Shown in pieces: positions 34,500 through 44,255 of a stretch of DNA of 64,000 nucleotides. The translations under genes were made by a program, and so were the position numbers. The DNA is taken from assembly GCA_018242725.1 (NCBI GenBank), contig JAFEBI010000001.1:191008-255007 (forward strand), written 5' to 3'. Each line of letters opens with the position of its first letter. Within the stretch, counting starts at the first letter, position 1. This DNA comes from Nitrospira sp. (GTDB lineage: Bacteria > Nitrospirota > Nitrospiria > Nitrospirales > Nitrospiraceae). The notes beneath the pieces are model-generated. The model was not told the origin of the DNA and did no database searches. It was given only the letters and a program-made list of their open reading frames with translations.

Positions 34500-34898
34500 A
34501 TGGCATACAGCGATAAAGTCGTCGATCACTTCAACAACCCTCGTAATATGGGGTCCTTTAAAAAGGACGAAGACGGCATAGGCACCGGCATGGTGGGAGC
34601 ACCGGAGTGTGGCGACGTGATGAAGCTCCAGATCAAGGTGCAGAACGATACGATCGTCGATGCCAAGTTCAAGACGTTCGGCTGCGGATCGGCAATTGCC
34701 AGCTCCAGTCTGGCCACCGAATGGTTGAAGGGCAAAACGATTGAAGAAGCCCAACAGATCAAGAATACGGACATCGTCCAGGAGCTCAATCTGCCGCCGG
34801 TCAAGATTCACTGTTCGGTTCTCGCGGAAGATGCGATCAAAGCCGCATTAGCCGATTATCAGAAGAAAGCCGACGGAGAAGCATCCGGCACTAAGTAA
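34500..34898 (+). CDS. iscU: Iron-sulfur scaffold IscU
   Basis: GGAGG before the ATG at 34500 sets the start; the product has 132 residues. Cluster ligands are Cys37 and Asp39 (PECGD), Cys62 (FGCGSA) and the cysteine in KIHCSVLAEDAI. LPPVK, the HscA recognition motif, is present just before the last cysteine. It is the scaffold on which the cluster is built using sulfur from IscS. Confidence 0.96.
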   Translation: MAYSDKVVDHFNNPRNMGSFKKDEDGIGTGMVGAPECGDVMKLQIKVQNDTIVDAKFKTFGCGSAIASSSLATEWLKGKTIEEAQQIKNTDIVQELNLPPVKIHCSVLAEDAIKAALADYQKKADGEASGTK

Positions 34899-34926
34899 CA
34901 GCGCTATCTACGAAGGGAGTGCCCCC

Positions 34927-35283
34927 ATGGACACCACGAATGTCGAAACACAAGCTCCGGTCATCACACTCACTGATGCTGCCGTGAAAGAGGTCAAACG
35001 ATTGATCAACGTACAAGGGATCGAGGAAGGCGGCCTTCGTCTCGGCGTGAAAGGCGGCGGCTGTTCGGGCCTGAGCTACACGATCAATTTCGACGACAAG
35101 ATCGGACAATACGATCAGGTCCATGAGATCGACGGCATCAAAGTGATCATCGACACCAAGAGTGCCATCTATCTCCAAGGCACCCAATTGGATTATCAAA
35201 AAGACTTGATGGGGGGAAACTTCAAGTTTCTCAACCCTAATGCGAATAAAACATGTGGCTGCGGAGAGTCGTTCTCAGCCTGA
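34927..35283 (+). CDS. iscA: A-type iron-sulfur carrier IscA
   Basis: This 118-residue protein has the three cysteines of A-type carriers: one in KGGGCSGLSY and two in CGCGESF at the end. It accepts clusters and delivers them to target apoproteins, or supplies iron. The order iscU-iscA-hscB matches E. coli. GGGAG precedes the start. Confidence 0.94.
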   Translation: MDTTNVETQAPVITLTDAAVKEVKRLINVQGIEEGGLRLGVKGGGCSGLSYTINFDDKIGQYDQVHEIDGIKVIIDTKSAIYLQGTQLDYQKDLMGGNFKFLNPNANKTCGCGESFSA

Positions 35284-35336
35284 TTCTCAACCAGAATTTT
35301 ACCTGATTGGTGCGGCACGCACCGTGCCGAATTCCC

Positions 35337-36053
35337 ATGGATCACTATACACCAGAGTCACCACAGCCGCGCGGGCTGCAGATGGCCAGGAGCATGTGCT
35401 GGCACTGCCAGTCTGCCGTCACAGGGGAATACTTCTGTGAGCGATGCGTCAAAGTCCAGCCGGTTTCAAAAGAGACCGACCATTTCACCTGCCTTGGGTT
35501 TCCCCGGCGTCTCACGCTGGACCCAAAGAAACTCGAGGCCAAATTCTACGAGTTGAGCCGCACGTTCCATCCGGACTTCTACCAGACAAAAAGCCCGGCG
35601 GAACAAACGATCAGCCTCGGCAATGCCGCCGTCCTCAATACGGCCTATCGTACGCTCCGAGACCCCATTCAACGGGCGGAATATTTGTTGGCCCTCGAAA
35701 CCGGTTCCGTGAAAGACATCCGAACGTCTCCTCCGGCTGAACTATTTGAAGAGATCTTGGAACTACAAGATACGCTTGAGGAGTTTAGGTCATCGGATCG
35801 GGATTCGCAGGAAGGTCGTGAGCTTCGTGCCGTCCTTGAGACCGAACAACGGGGACTCGAACAGCGCAGACAAGAAATGGAAGCTCAGCTGCATCAGCTA
35901 TTTACAGACTGGGACCAGTTACAAGATCGTGGAGAAGCGACGAGCCCAGCGAGAGAAGAACGAGATCGGCTCCTGAAACACATGCGGGACCTCCTCTCCA
36001 ATCGAACGTACGTCACCAGCATCGTCAACGACCTCGCTGCCACGATTGCCTGA
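35337..36053 (+). CDS. hscB: J-domain co-chaperone HscB with N-terminal zinc motif
   Basis: The J domain follows residue 40 of this protein: CLGFPRRLTLDPKKLEAKFY with the HPD motif in SRTFHPDFYQTK, then the three-helix bundle that binds IscU (LFEEILELQDTLEEF). Before the J domain, CWHCQSAVTGEYFCERC forms a tetracysteine site like that of eukaryotic HSCB, absent from E. coli HscB. Start is uncertain: TTG 35307, ATG 35337 or ATG 35382 are all in frame, none with a clear ribosome site. It precedes hscA, whose ATPase it stimulates. Confidence 0.88.
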   Translation: MDHYTPESPQPRGLQMARSMCWHCQSAVTGEYFCERCVKVQPVSKETDHFTCLGFPRRLTLDPKKLEAKFYELSRTFHPDFYQTKSPAEQTISLGNAAVLNTAYRTLRDPIQRAEYLLALETGSVKDIRTSPPAELFEEILELQDTLEEFRSSDRDSQEGRELRAVLETEQRGLEQRRQEMEAQLHQLFTDWDQLQDRGEATSPAREERDRLLKHMRDLLSNRTYVTSIVNDLAATIA

Positions 36054-36079
36054 GACGTCCTGCCCAGCACGTAAGAACC

Positions 36080-37900
36080 ATGACAAGAATTGTCGGCATC
36101 GACCTCGGCACAACGAATTCTCTGATCGCCTTCATGAAAGAGGGCCGGCCTCACGTCGTCCCTGACGGCAACGGTCGTACGATGGTGCCGTCGGTCGTCG
36201 CCTTGACGGACAATGGATTGATTGTCGGAGATTCGGCTAAAGAACACTTGACGCGAAATCCTGAGCGAACGGTCTATTCCGTAAAACGTTTCATGGGCAA
36301 GGGTCTCGCCGATGTGCAAAACGAACTGGCTTATTTCCCTTACGCACTCACGGAGACCGGCGGCGTCATCCGGATTCGGCTCGGCGAAAAGAGTTATTCC
36401 CCTCCACAGATCTCCGCCATGGTCCTCAAGGAATTGAAACGACGCGCGGAGGCCTATCTGGGGGAAAGTCTCAGCAAAGCCGTCATCACGGTCCCCGCCT
36501 ACTTCAACGACAGCCAACGGCAAGCGACCAAAGATGCCGGGCTCATTGCCGGATTGGAAGTCCTGCGCATCATCAACGAGCCGACGGCCGCCTCACTGGC
36601 TTACGGACTTCAGGAAAAGACACAAGGGACGATCGCTGTCTATGATTTCGGAGGCGGCACATTCGACATCTCGATACTCAAACTGAAGGACGGTATCTTC
36701 GAAGTTCTGGCAACAAACGGCGACACCCACCTGGGCGGAGATGACCTCGACCGGGTGCTGGTCGACCGGTTTGTTGAAGAAATCCGAGAGCGGCACAAAA
36801 TCGACCTCAGCCGCTTCCCCGATCATATGCAGGCCGTTCGACTGGAATCAGAGCGGGCCAAGATTCGCCTTTCTGATGACCTCAAAACCACAATCACCAT
36901 CGAACTACCGGACGACAAGGGACACTTCACCAGAGAACTGACGCGTGAGCAGCTCGAATCCTTGGCGATGCCGGTCATCGAACGGACGCTGGCTCCCTGC
37001 CGCATGGCTTTAAAGGACGCCGGACTCACCTCACAAGACATCGACGAGGTCGTGTTGGTGGGTGGTTCTACCCGCATGCCTTTGGTTCGCCGACGCGTCG
37101 AGGCGCTGTTTGGAAAAGCGCCGCATTGTCACTTGAACCCGGATGAAGTCGTCGCGCTTGGCGCCGCCGTACAAGCCGATATTCTGAGCGGTGGAACGAC
37201 GGACATGTTGCTGTTAGATGTGACGCCCTTGTCGCTCGGCATTGAAACGATGGGCGGTGTCATGAGCAGTTTGATCCGTAGGAACACGACCATTCCGGCA
37301 AGTGCCAAGGAACTGTTCACGACCTACGTCGACGGGCAAACCGGGGTCGATATTCATATTTTGCAAGGCGAGCGCGAACTCGTCAAAGATAACCGAAGCC
37401 TGGCACGATTCCGGCTGAAAGTACCGCCGCTTCCGGCCGGCGTCCCACGCATCGAGGTGAACTTTCTGATCGACGCCAACGGCATCTTGAACGTCACGGC
37501 GACGGACATGCGAACCGGCCAGAGCCAGTCGATCGAAGTCAAACCCTCCTACGGGCTCTCGGATGCGGAAGTGGAGCGAATGATCGAAGACTCGTTTAAG
37601 TTTGCAGCCGACGATGTCAACGCTCGGAAGTTGATTGAAGCCCGGTTGGATGCCGAAGCCCTGCTACGGACAACCGAGAAGTCGCTGACGGACGCAGGAC
37701 ACCTGGTCGCGGCGGATGAAGCCGAGGGTATTCGAAACGCATTGTCTCAACTGGCGACAGCGAAGGATAGCACGGTTCCCCTCACCATCCGCGCACGGAT
37801 GGCAGAACTTGAACAAGCTGCAAAACATTTGAACGTCGTCATGCTGGACGATTCGCTCAAGAAAAACCTGCAAGGGAAAAAGGCATCTCAGATAACGTGA
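36080..37900 (+). CDS. hscA: Hsp70-type chaperone HscA
   Basis: This 606-residue Hsp70 starts MTRIVGIDLGTTNSLIAFMK (phosphate-1 motif), has the connect and phosphate-2 motifs IINEPTAASLAYGL and VYDFGGGTFDIS, the adenosine motif VVLVGGSTRMPLVRR and the linker LLLDVTPLSLGIETMGG. Length and position after hscB identify HscA rather than DnaK. It binds the LPPVK peptide of IscU and drives cluster release. It ends 50 bp before iscX. Confidence 0.95.
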   Translation: MTRIVGIDLGTTNSLIAFMKEGRPHVVPDGNGRTMVPSVVALTDNGLIVGDSAKEHLTRNPERTVYSVKRFMGKGLADVQNELAYFPYALTETGGVIRIRLGEKSYSPPQISAMVLKELKRRAEAYLGESLSKAVITVPAYFNDSQRQATKDAGLIAGLEVLRIINEPTAASLAYGLQEKTQGTIAVYDFGGGTFDISILKLKDGIFEVLATNGDTHLGGDDLDRVLVDRFVEEIRERHKIDLSRFPDHMQAVRLESERAKIRLSDDLKTTITIELPDDKGHFTRELTREQLESLAMPVIERTLAPCRMALKDAGLTSQDIDEVVLVGGSTRMPLVRRRVEALFGKAPHCHLNPDEVVALGAAVQADILSGGTTDMLLLDVTPLSLGIETMGGVMSSLIRRNTTIPASAKELFTTYVDGQTGVDIHILQGERELVKDNRSLARFRLKVPPLPAGVPRIEVNFLIDANGILNVTATDMRTGQSQSIEVKPSYGLSDAEVERMIEDSFKFAADDVNARKLIEARLDAEALLRTTEKSLTDAGHLVAADEAEGIRNALSQLATAKDSTVPLTIRARMAELEQAAKHLNVVMLDDSLKKNLQGKKASQIT

Positions 37901-37950
37901 AGCGGATTTCGTATCACGCTTCATGAACAACGAGTTACAAAGGAGTTTCG

Positions 37951-38163
37951 ATGGACCTGAAATGGCAAGACGCCGAAGACATCGCCATCCGGCTGGTGGA
38001 AGAATACCCGGAGACGGATCCGCTGACTGTACGGTTCACCGATATGCATGCCTGGATCGTGGCGTTGCCGGATTTTAAAGATGACCCCAAGAAATCGAAT
38101 GAAAAGACTTTAGAAACGATCCAGATGGCGTGGCACGAAGAATACCAAGACTCAAAATCGTAA
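37951..38163 (+). CDS. iscX: IscX iron-sulfur assembly regulator
   Basis: This acidic protein of 70 residues (MDLKWQDAEDIAIRLVEEYP, FTDMHAWIVALPDF) matches IscX/YfhJ, which binds IscS and iron and modulates cluster assembly. It closes the operon, as in E. coli. AAGGAG lies before the start. Confidence 0.93.
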   Translation: MDLKWQDAEDIAIRLVEEYPETDPLTVRFTDMHAWIVALPDFKDDPKKSNEKTLETIQMAWHEEYQDSKS

Positions 38164-38235
38164 GACGAAGATACACCGAAGCCCTCCGACACGTCCCTCA
38201 CACAAACAACCTATGTCGCACGAAGAATCTCAGTC

Positions 38236-40650
38236 CTACTGATCGGTATCTCCGGTCGGTTGCCCTTCAGGAATCTGATCAAGCTTATAGAAATCCGTGG
38301 GATCAAGTCGACGTTGTACCGTCTGAGTCGGTTCACTGCCTTTCGCGAAGAGTTCCACGGTTCCCTGTTGGCCTTCGCCATCCTGATCATCTTCCAAAAG
38401 GCCGGTCGAGGAGTCAACTTTGACAAAAGTAACCCCATCGGGAATCTCGAAGGGGACGACAGGAAGCTGTTTGAGGGCCTCTCTCATAAAGGCCGTCCAG
38501 ATCGGCAGGGCCGACCGAGCTCCAGTTTCGCTCTCTCCGAGCGACCGCCGATCATCGAATCCCACATACACACCGGTCACCAAGTTCGGAGTCCCGCCGA
38601 TAAACCACGCGTTGATATAGTCATTCGTCGTACCGGTCTTCCCCGCGATCGGACGACCCAGCATTTTGGCAGCTTGGCCGGTTCCTTTCTGGACGACATC
38701 TTCCATCATGTTTGTGATCAGGTAGGCCGTTTCTTTCGAGATGACCTCATGCGGCTCAGGTTCGATGGACTCAAGCGTTTTCCCTGTATTGTCCTGGACT
38801 GTCTTGATCGCAAAGGGTTCCACCCGGCTGCCCTGATTCAAGAACACGCCGTACACCGACGTCAGCTCCATCAAGCTCAAGGACGACGTCCCAAGCCCGA
38901 GCGAGAGATCGGCGGGAAGCGGGCTCGTGACGCCGACGGCACGGGAGAACTCGATGACGTTTTTCACGCCGACCTTATCCAACAACCGAACCGTAGCCAG
39001 ATTATGCGACTGCGCCAAGGCATCCCGGAGACTCACCATGCCGTGAAATTTCCGCCCATAGTTCTCGGGCTTCCAGGTCTTGGCCTCTTCCTCCTGTTCA
39101 TAGACGACCGGCGCATCGAGGATCTGGGTGGCTGGGCTCAAGCCCTGACTCATCGCGGTGGCGTAAATGAGCGGTTTAAATGCGGAGCCCGGCTGCCGGT
39201 GTGCCTGCACGGCACGATTGTATTCGCTCCGAGCAAAGTCATAGCCGCCGACCATCGCACGAATCGTCCCCGCCTTCGGGTCGATGGCAATGAGCCCCCC
39301 CTCCACAACCGGGGTCTGTTCAAGTGTCAGAAGCACCCCCTCCTTCGTCAGCCGCTTCACACCAACTTCGATGACATCACCGGGCTTCAAGAGCTGCTTC
39401 ACGTTGGGATTCACAACAAAATCGACCGTGGGGTCCGGCCCTTTGAGTATCCGCTTTGCCCAAGCCATATCGTCAAAGGCCAGTTTCCCTGTGAACGGCC
39501 CGACCTGAACGAGATAGTGATCCTTGGTCATCTTTAAGACGACCCCTTCACCCACATACCCGGGTTTGAGCAATTGCTCGCCGGAGTCAAGCTCTGAGGG
39601 TTGAAACGTCGCGATATCCACTGTTCGTCGAGGTCCTCGCCAGCCCTCCCGCTTATCGAGCTCTCGAACACCGCTCAAGAACGCCGCTTCAGCTGCTCGC
39701 TGCATCTCCAGATTCAAAGTGGTATAGATTTGAAGACCACCCTTGTACACCATCGACTCCCCGTACTTTGCCACGAGCAATTGCCGAACATATTCAACGA
39801 AGTACGGAGCAAGATGCTCGCTCCCAGGTTGATGAAACTTCAGCGCGTCACGAACGGCTGCTTCCCGTTCCGCTGACGTGATGAACCCGACTTCCTCCAT
39901 CCGCGCGAGCACATGCTCCTGCCGCTTCTTCGCCATATCGTACGCGGTAAACGGCGAAAACTTGCTCGGCTTCTGTGGGAGTCCTGCCAAGAAGGCCGAT
40001 TCGGCCAGTGTCAGGGTGCTGATGTCTTTGTCGAAGTAGGAGCGTGCAGCCGATCCAACGCCATAAGCTCCTTGCCCAAAGTAGATTTGATTCAGGTAGG
40101 TTTCAAGAATCTGCTCTTTGCCCGACACTACTTCCATCTTGTAGGCCAGAATGACTTCGCGGATTTTCCGTCCATACGACCGTTCAGAGGAAAGAAAGAG
40201 TGAGCGAGCCAATTGTTGCGTGATCGTACTGGCACCTTCGACCTTCTTCCCACCATGCCGAATATTCGTCCAAGCCGCCCGCAACATCCCGATAAAATCC
40301 AGTCCTGGATGCTCGAAAAACCGGGCATCCTCCGTTGCGATTACCGCCTGCGTCAATGTTTTGGGAATTTCAGGGAGCGGAGTCAGAATGCGGCGTTCGA
40401 TGAAAAACTGGCCGATCGGCTGACGATCATCCGAATAGACGGTCGTGACCAAACTCGGTTGATAGTTCTGAAGGAGATCGAGCGAGGGAAGATCTTGGGC
40501 GAAGTGCCAAACGACACCTACCACCGTCGTGGCTCCGACAATCATGGCAGCCACCGCGCCAAGCATGATCACTTGCCATCGGCGGAGACGACGGGGCTGT
40601 TCGTGATTTCGTCCAATCAATCGACTGTCGTTCGGCATCGGGTCCGGCAT
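38236..40650 (-). CDS. mrcA: Class A penicillin-binding protein 1A
   Basis: This bifunctional peptidoglycan synthase has 804 residues. A short cytoplasmic tail precedes one membrane helix (VIMLGAVAAMIVGATTVVGVV, residues 28-48). The glycosyltransferase domain shows AVIATEDARFFEHPGLD with its catalytic glutamate and STITQQLARSLFL. The transpeptidase has the SxxK serine in RQPGSAFKPLIYA, SHN in AQSHNLATV and KTG in IAGKTGTTNDY. An OB-like insertion lies between them (around residues 320-420), typical of PBP1A. It polymerises and cross-links murein. It is convergent with the isc operon. Confidence 0.94.
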   Translation of the reverse strand: MPDPMPNDSRLIGRNHEQPRRLRRWQVIMLGAVAAMIVGATTVVGVVWHFAQDLPSLDLLQNYQPSLVTTVYSDDRQPIGQFFIERRILTPLPEIPKTLTQAVIATEDARFFEHPGLDFIGMLRAAWTNIRHGGKKVEGASTITQQLARSLFLSSERSYGRKIREVILAYKMEVVSGKEQILETYLNQIYFGQGAYGVGSAARSYFDKDISTLTLAESAFLAGLPQKPSKFSPFTAYDMAKKRQEHVLARMEEVGFITSAEREAAVRDALKFHQPGSEHLAPYFVEYVRQLLVAKYGESMVYKGGLQIYTTLNLEMQRAAEAAFLSGVRELDKREGWRGPRRTVDIATFQPSELDSGEQLLKPGYVGEGVVLKMTKDHYLVQVGPFTGKLAFDDMAWAKRILKGPDPTVDFVVNPNVKQLLKPGDVIEVGVKRLTKEGVLLTLEQTPVVEGGLIAIDPKAGTIRAMVGGYDFARSEYNRAVQAHRQPGSAFKPLIYATAMSQGLSPATQILDAPVVYEQEEEAKTWKPENYGRKFHGMVSLRDALAQSHNLATVRLLDKVGVKNVIEFSRAVGVTSPLPADLSLGLGTSSLSLMELTSVYGVFLNQGSRVEPFAIKTVQDNTGKTLESIEPEPHEVISKETAYLITNMMEDVVQKGTGQAAKMLGRPIAGKTGTTNDYINAWFIGGTPNLVTGVYVGFDDRRSLGESETGARSALPIWTAFMREALKQLPVVPFEIPDGVTFVKVDSSTGLLEDDQDGEGQQGTVELFAKGSEPTQTVQRRLDPTDFYKLDQIPEGQPTGDTDQ

Positions 40651-40941
40651 CCTGTCGACATGAGTCGCGAGGCACGCAAGAACTTACAATGCGCCATGTG
40701 AAAACTCAAGCAAGACACGGATTGGCGGCCATCCACTCGAACCCTCGCGCCTATCGATCTCGGCGAAAACAACAATTCGTTTCTGAAACGATTCGCCTCA
40801 TAGTAGAAATATGCAATGTCTCCACATCGTCCGCGATCTCATTGAGTGCAAGCAGATGGATAACGCCTTGCAAGAGAGCGCGCTGAAGAATTCACTGTGG
40901 TTCGGAGCCGGATCCTCCTGCTAAGTGAAGGGCTGAGGTTG

Positions 40942-43782
40942 ATGAATATATTATCAAACAGCTTGATCGCTGCTGCTGTCGCGGCTGCCGCAGTCTTCGT
41001 TCTCGACCTGTTCATCCCTCTCGGCGTTGCGGTGCCGATGTTGTATGCCCTCCCAATCCTCTTTTCGCGGATGGTCCCGGGCCGGCGAATCACCCTTGTC
41101 ATGGCGGGCAGTTGCATTATCCTGACCCTGCTCGGAATCGCCCTTTCCTCTGGAGAATTTACCACCGCAGTAGCGGCAGATCGTGCTCTGGCCTCGATGT
41201 TGCTGCTCATCATCGCCGCGCTTGTGGTCCGTCAGAAACAATCGGCAGCCCAGATCACGGAGGCACAACGGGAAAAATACGAGAGCGAGGAGCGGCTACG
41301 GTTGGCACTAGAGGGCGCAGAGTTAGGAATGTGGGACATAAATGTCCGGACCCATGAAACAATCTGGAACCACCGCCACAAGCTCCTGCAAGGCTACTCC
41401 CCAAACTTTAGTCCTCCCTCCTTACAAGCCTGGAAAGATCGGGTTCATCCGGACGATCGCGATCGCGTGATGGCGCAAATTGAACAGGCTCAATCGAGTC
41501 GAGGGCTGTTTTCCTCCGAACATCGTGTGGTGGATGGCGATGGCCATGAGATCCGCTGGCTTTCACTGTATGGACGATTCTCCTACGACGAGACCGGCGA
41601 GCCGCTGCGATTCAACGGCGTGTCACTCGACATCACCGAGCGCAAGCAGACTGAAGCGCAGCTATCGCAGCTCAATGCCAGCCTTGAGCTGCGTGTCGCC
41701 GAACGGACGGACGAACTGACAAGGATGAATGAACGGCTGCAGGCGGAAATCACCGAGCGGAAACAAGCAGAAGAGCAGTTCCGCCTGGCCGTCGAATCAG
41801 CACCCAACGGCATTCTGATGGCGAACCAGGAAGGGGTCATTACCCTGGTCAACACTCAGGTCGAGCGATGGTTCAGATACGACCGCCACGAGATCGTGGG
41901 GCGTCCTATTGAAATGCTGCTGCCAGAACGGTTCCGATCTCAGCACCACGGTCAGCGCACCGCCTTCTATCACGATCCGAAGGCCCGCGCGATGGGCGCA
42001 GGGCGCGATCTCTTCGGCCGTCGTAAGGACGGCTCGGAATTCCCCTTGGAGATCGGTCTCAGCCCGATCAAGACTTCGCAAGGAACACAGGTCTTGGCCG
42101 CTATCGTCGACATCAGCACCCGCAAGCAGGCCGAAGAGAGCTTGAGAGAGGCGGCGCACGCATTGGCTGCGAAAAATTTAAAGTTGCAAAGAGCGAATGA
42201 AACGGTTCTCACCGCCACCCGCGCCAAGAGCGAGTTTCTGGCGTCCATGAGCCACGAGATTCGCACGCCCATGAACGCGATCATCGCCATGGCCGACTTA
42301 CTGCAGGAAACGCCGCTCTCAACGGAACAGCTAGAATACGTCAACCGATTCAGCCGCGCCACGACCAACCTGCTCGATCTGATCAATAACATCCTGGATA
42401 TCTCAAAAATTGAAACCGGCCATCTGGAGCTCGAATCCGTCGCCTTCGACATTCACGATCTCGTGGATGAAATCGCGGGACTCATGGCCATTCGTTCCTC
42501 TGACAAACAGCTTGAGCTGGAAGCTTTTGTGCATCCAGATGTTCCGACCTGGGTATTGGGCGACCCCACGCGATTACGGCAGATCTTCGTGAACCTCGTC
42601 GGCAACGCCATTAAGTTTACGGAGCAGGGGGAAGTGGTCATCCGCATCGAGCCGGACAAGGCGATGCCGGGAACACTTCACTGTTCGGTGTCCGACACAG
42701 GCATCGGAATACCGGCAGACAAGATCGACTCCATTTTCGAGAGTTTCAACCAGGTCGATTCCTCAACCACGAGAAAGTATGGGGGCTCCGGCTTAGGTTT
42801 GAGCATCTCGAAACATCTGGTGACGCTGATGGGAGGTGATCTAACGGTCACGAGTGTCATAGGCCGAGGCAGTGCCTTCTCGTTCACCCTGCACTTCGAA
42901 GCGGCAGCCCCCCCGGCACACACGTCGCCGGTCCCAGCGATCAACCTTCGGAATCACCGCATCCTCGTCGTGGACGATCTCGAGACCAACCGCATGATTG
43001 TTCGGGAATATCTGAAACCGCTTGGACCTGAGCTTGGCGAAGCATCCGATGCCCCATCCGCGCTCGAAGCCTTGAACACAGCCCTCAAGCAAGGCATGCC
43101 GTTCGATCTGGTCATCTTGAGCCACCATATGCCGAAGCTCGACGGACTGGGGCTCGCACAAACCATTCGTGAGGGGAAGGACGGCGGGTCCCTGCCACTG
43201 ATCATGTATGCATCGGATCTACGGGGACGCGCCGTCCAGCGTGCGCGTGAGCTCGGCATTGTCAGCCACCTCTACAAACCCATCTGTCGTATGCGATTGT
43301 TGGAATCGCTGGCCATCGCGTTGAACCAAGGACGCCCCAGCCCCACTCAGAACAAACCGGACGCGCCGCTCGCGCTGCCTGCGTTGCCACCCCGTCACAT
43401 TCTGCTGGTGGAGGACTTGGAAGACAATCGCGAGATTGTGGCCCTTCTTCTCAAGGGGACGGCCTGCCGCTTGGATGTGGCAGAGAACGGCGCCGTGGGC
43501 CTGCAGAAGGTTCAGACCGGCGCCTACGACATGGTGTTCATGGATATGCAGATGCCGGTGATGGACGGCCTCCAGGCGACCGCAGCCATTCGCCGATGGG
43601 AGTGTGAGCAGCACCGAACTCCGACCCCGATCATCGCCCTCACGGCCAATGCGTTCAAGGAGGAAGCAGACAAGAGCTTGGCTGCGGGCTGCACCGCTCA
43701 TGTGGCGAAACCGATCAAGAAGAAAACGTTACTCGCGACCATTGCTCAATATGCAACGACATCGAATGATCGAGCTGCATAA
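40942..43782 (+). CDS. Hybrid histidine kinase 1 (membrane, PAS-PAS, HisKA-HATPase-REC-REC)
   Basis: From the ATG at 40942 the protein has about 946 residues. The first ~95 hold three to four membrane helices (SLIAAAVAAAAVFVLDLF onward). Two PAS domains follow (about 115-230 and 285-400), joined by a coiled coil. The HisKA histidine is in ASMSHEIRTPMNAI (His438), then HATPase (NAIKFTEQGEV, DTGIGIP, GSGLGLSIS). The first receiver has Ser at position 727 (VILSHHMPKLDG) where the acceptor Asp should be; codon AGC. The second receiver is intact (MDMQMPVMDG). It is followed by a response regulator and an HPt protein. The signal is unknown. Confidence 0.9.
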   Translation: MNILSNSLIAAAVAAAAVFVLDLFIPLGVAVPMLYALPILFSRMVPGRRITLVMAGSCIILTLLGIALSSGEFTTAVAADRALASMLLLIIAALVVRQKQSAAQITEAQREKYESEERLRLALEGAELGMWDINVRTHETIWNHRHKLLQGYSPNFSPPSLQAWKDRVHPDDRDRVMAQIEQAQSSRGLFSSEHRVVDGDGHEIRWLSLYGRFSYDETGEPLRFNGVSLDITERKQTEAQLSQLNASLELRVAERTDELTRMNERLQAEITERKQAEEQFRLAVESAPNGILMANQEGVITLVNTQVERWFRYDRHEIVGRPIEMLLPERFRSQHHGQRTAFYHDPKARAMGAGRDLFGRRKDGSEFPLEIGLSPIKTSQGTQVLAAIVDISTRKQAEESLREAAHALAAKNLKLQRANETVLTATRAKSEFLASMSHEIRTPMNAIIAMADLLQETPLSTEQLEYVNRFSRATTNLLDLINNILDISKIETGHLELESVAFDIHDLVDEIAGLMAIRSSDKQLELEAFVHPDVPTWVLGDPTRLRQIFVNLVGNAIKFTEQGEVVIRIEPDKAMPGTLHCSVSDTGIGIPADKIDSIFESFNQVDSSTTRKYGGSGLGLSISKHLVTLMGGDLTVTSVIGRGSAFSFTLHFEAAAPPAHTSPVPAINLRNHRILVVDDLETNRMIVREYLKPLGPELGEASDAPSALEALNTALKQGMPFDLVILSHHMPKLDGLGLAQTIREGKDGGSLPLIMYASDLRGRAVQRARELGIVSHLYKPICRMRLLESLAIALNQGRPSPTQNKPDAPLALPALPPRHILLVEDLEDNREIVALLLKGTACRLDVAENGAVGLQKVQTGAYDMVFMDMQMPVMDGLQATAAIRRWECEQHRTPTPIIALTANAFKEEADKSLAAGCTAHVAKPIKKKTLLATIAQYATTSNDRAA

Positions 43783-43800
43783 GAGGAGAAGACACGCGCA

Positions 43801-44208
43801 ATGAACGACCAGCTCTCAACGAACAAGCCGCAATTATTACTCGTCGAAGACGAATCGGACACGGCCGATCTCGTCAAGCTGATCATGGAGGGGCAAGGGT
43901 ATCAGGTCACGCATGTAGCAGACGGCGGTGAGGCGGAACAAATGATCGCCTTAATGCCGCCTCCCTCCCTCGTGGTGTTGGACATTCAGCTCCCAAACAC
44001 CGACGGCATCGCGCTTCTAGAGATGATTCGGGCCATACCCGAATGGAGCAATGTCCCGGTGGTCATGCTGACAGCCGTCTCAGATGAGCAGCGAATCCGC
44101 AAGATCTTCTCCCTGAACATACAGGGGTACGTGTTGAAACCATTCAATCGCGAAACTCTGATCAACCAGGTGGAGCCGTTCCGCACTACGGCGCCACAAG
44201 CAGACTGA
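43801..44208 (+). CDS. Single-domain response regulator
   Basis: This 135-residue receiver domain has the acidic triad start LLLVEDESDT, acceptor aspartate in LVVLDIQLPNTDG and lysine in GYVLKPFN. There is no output domain, so it would pass phosphate on or act by protein contact. It starts 18 bp after hybrid kinase 1, with GAGGAGAAG upstream, and precedes the HPt gene. Confidence 0.9.
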   Translation: MNDQLSTNKPQLLLVEDESDTADLVKLIMEGQGYQVTHVADGGEAEQMIALMPPPSLVVLDIQLPNTDGIALLEMIRAIPEWSNVPVVMLTAVSDEQRIRKIFSLNIQGYVLKPFNRETLINQVEPFRTTAPQAD

Positions 44209-44255
44209 GAAACACCGATGACCGTCGGTCGACCGAGGCCACGGCAACGACGCCA

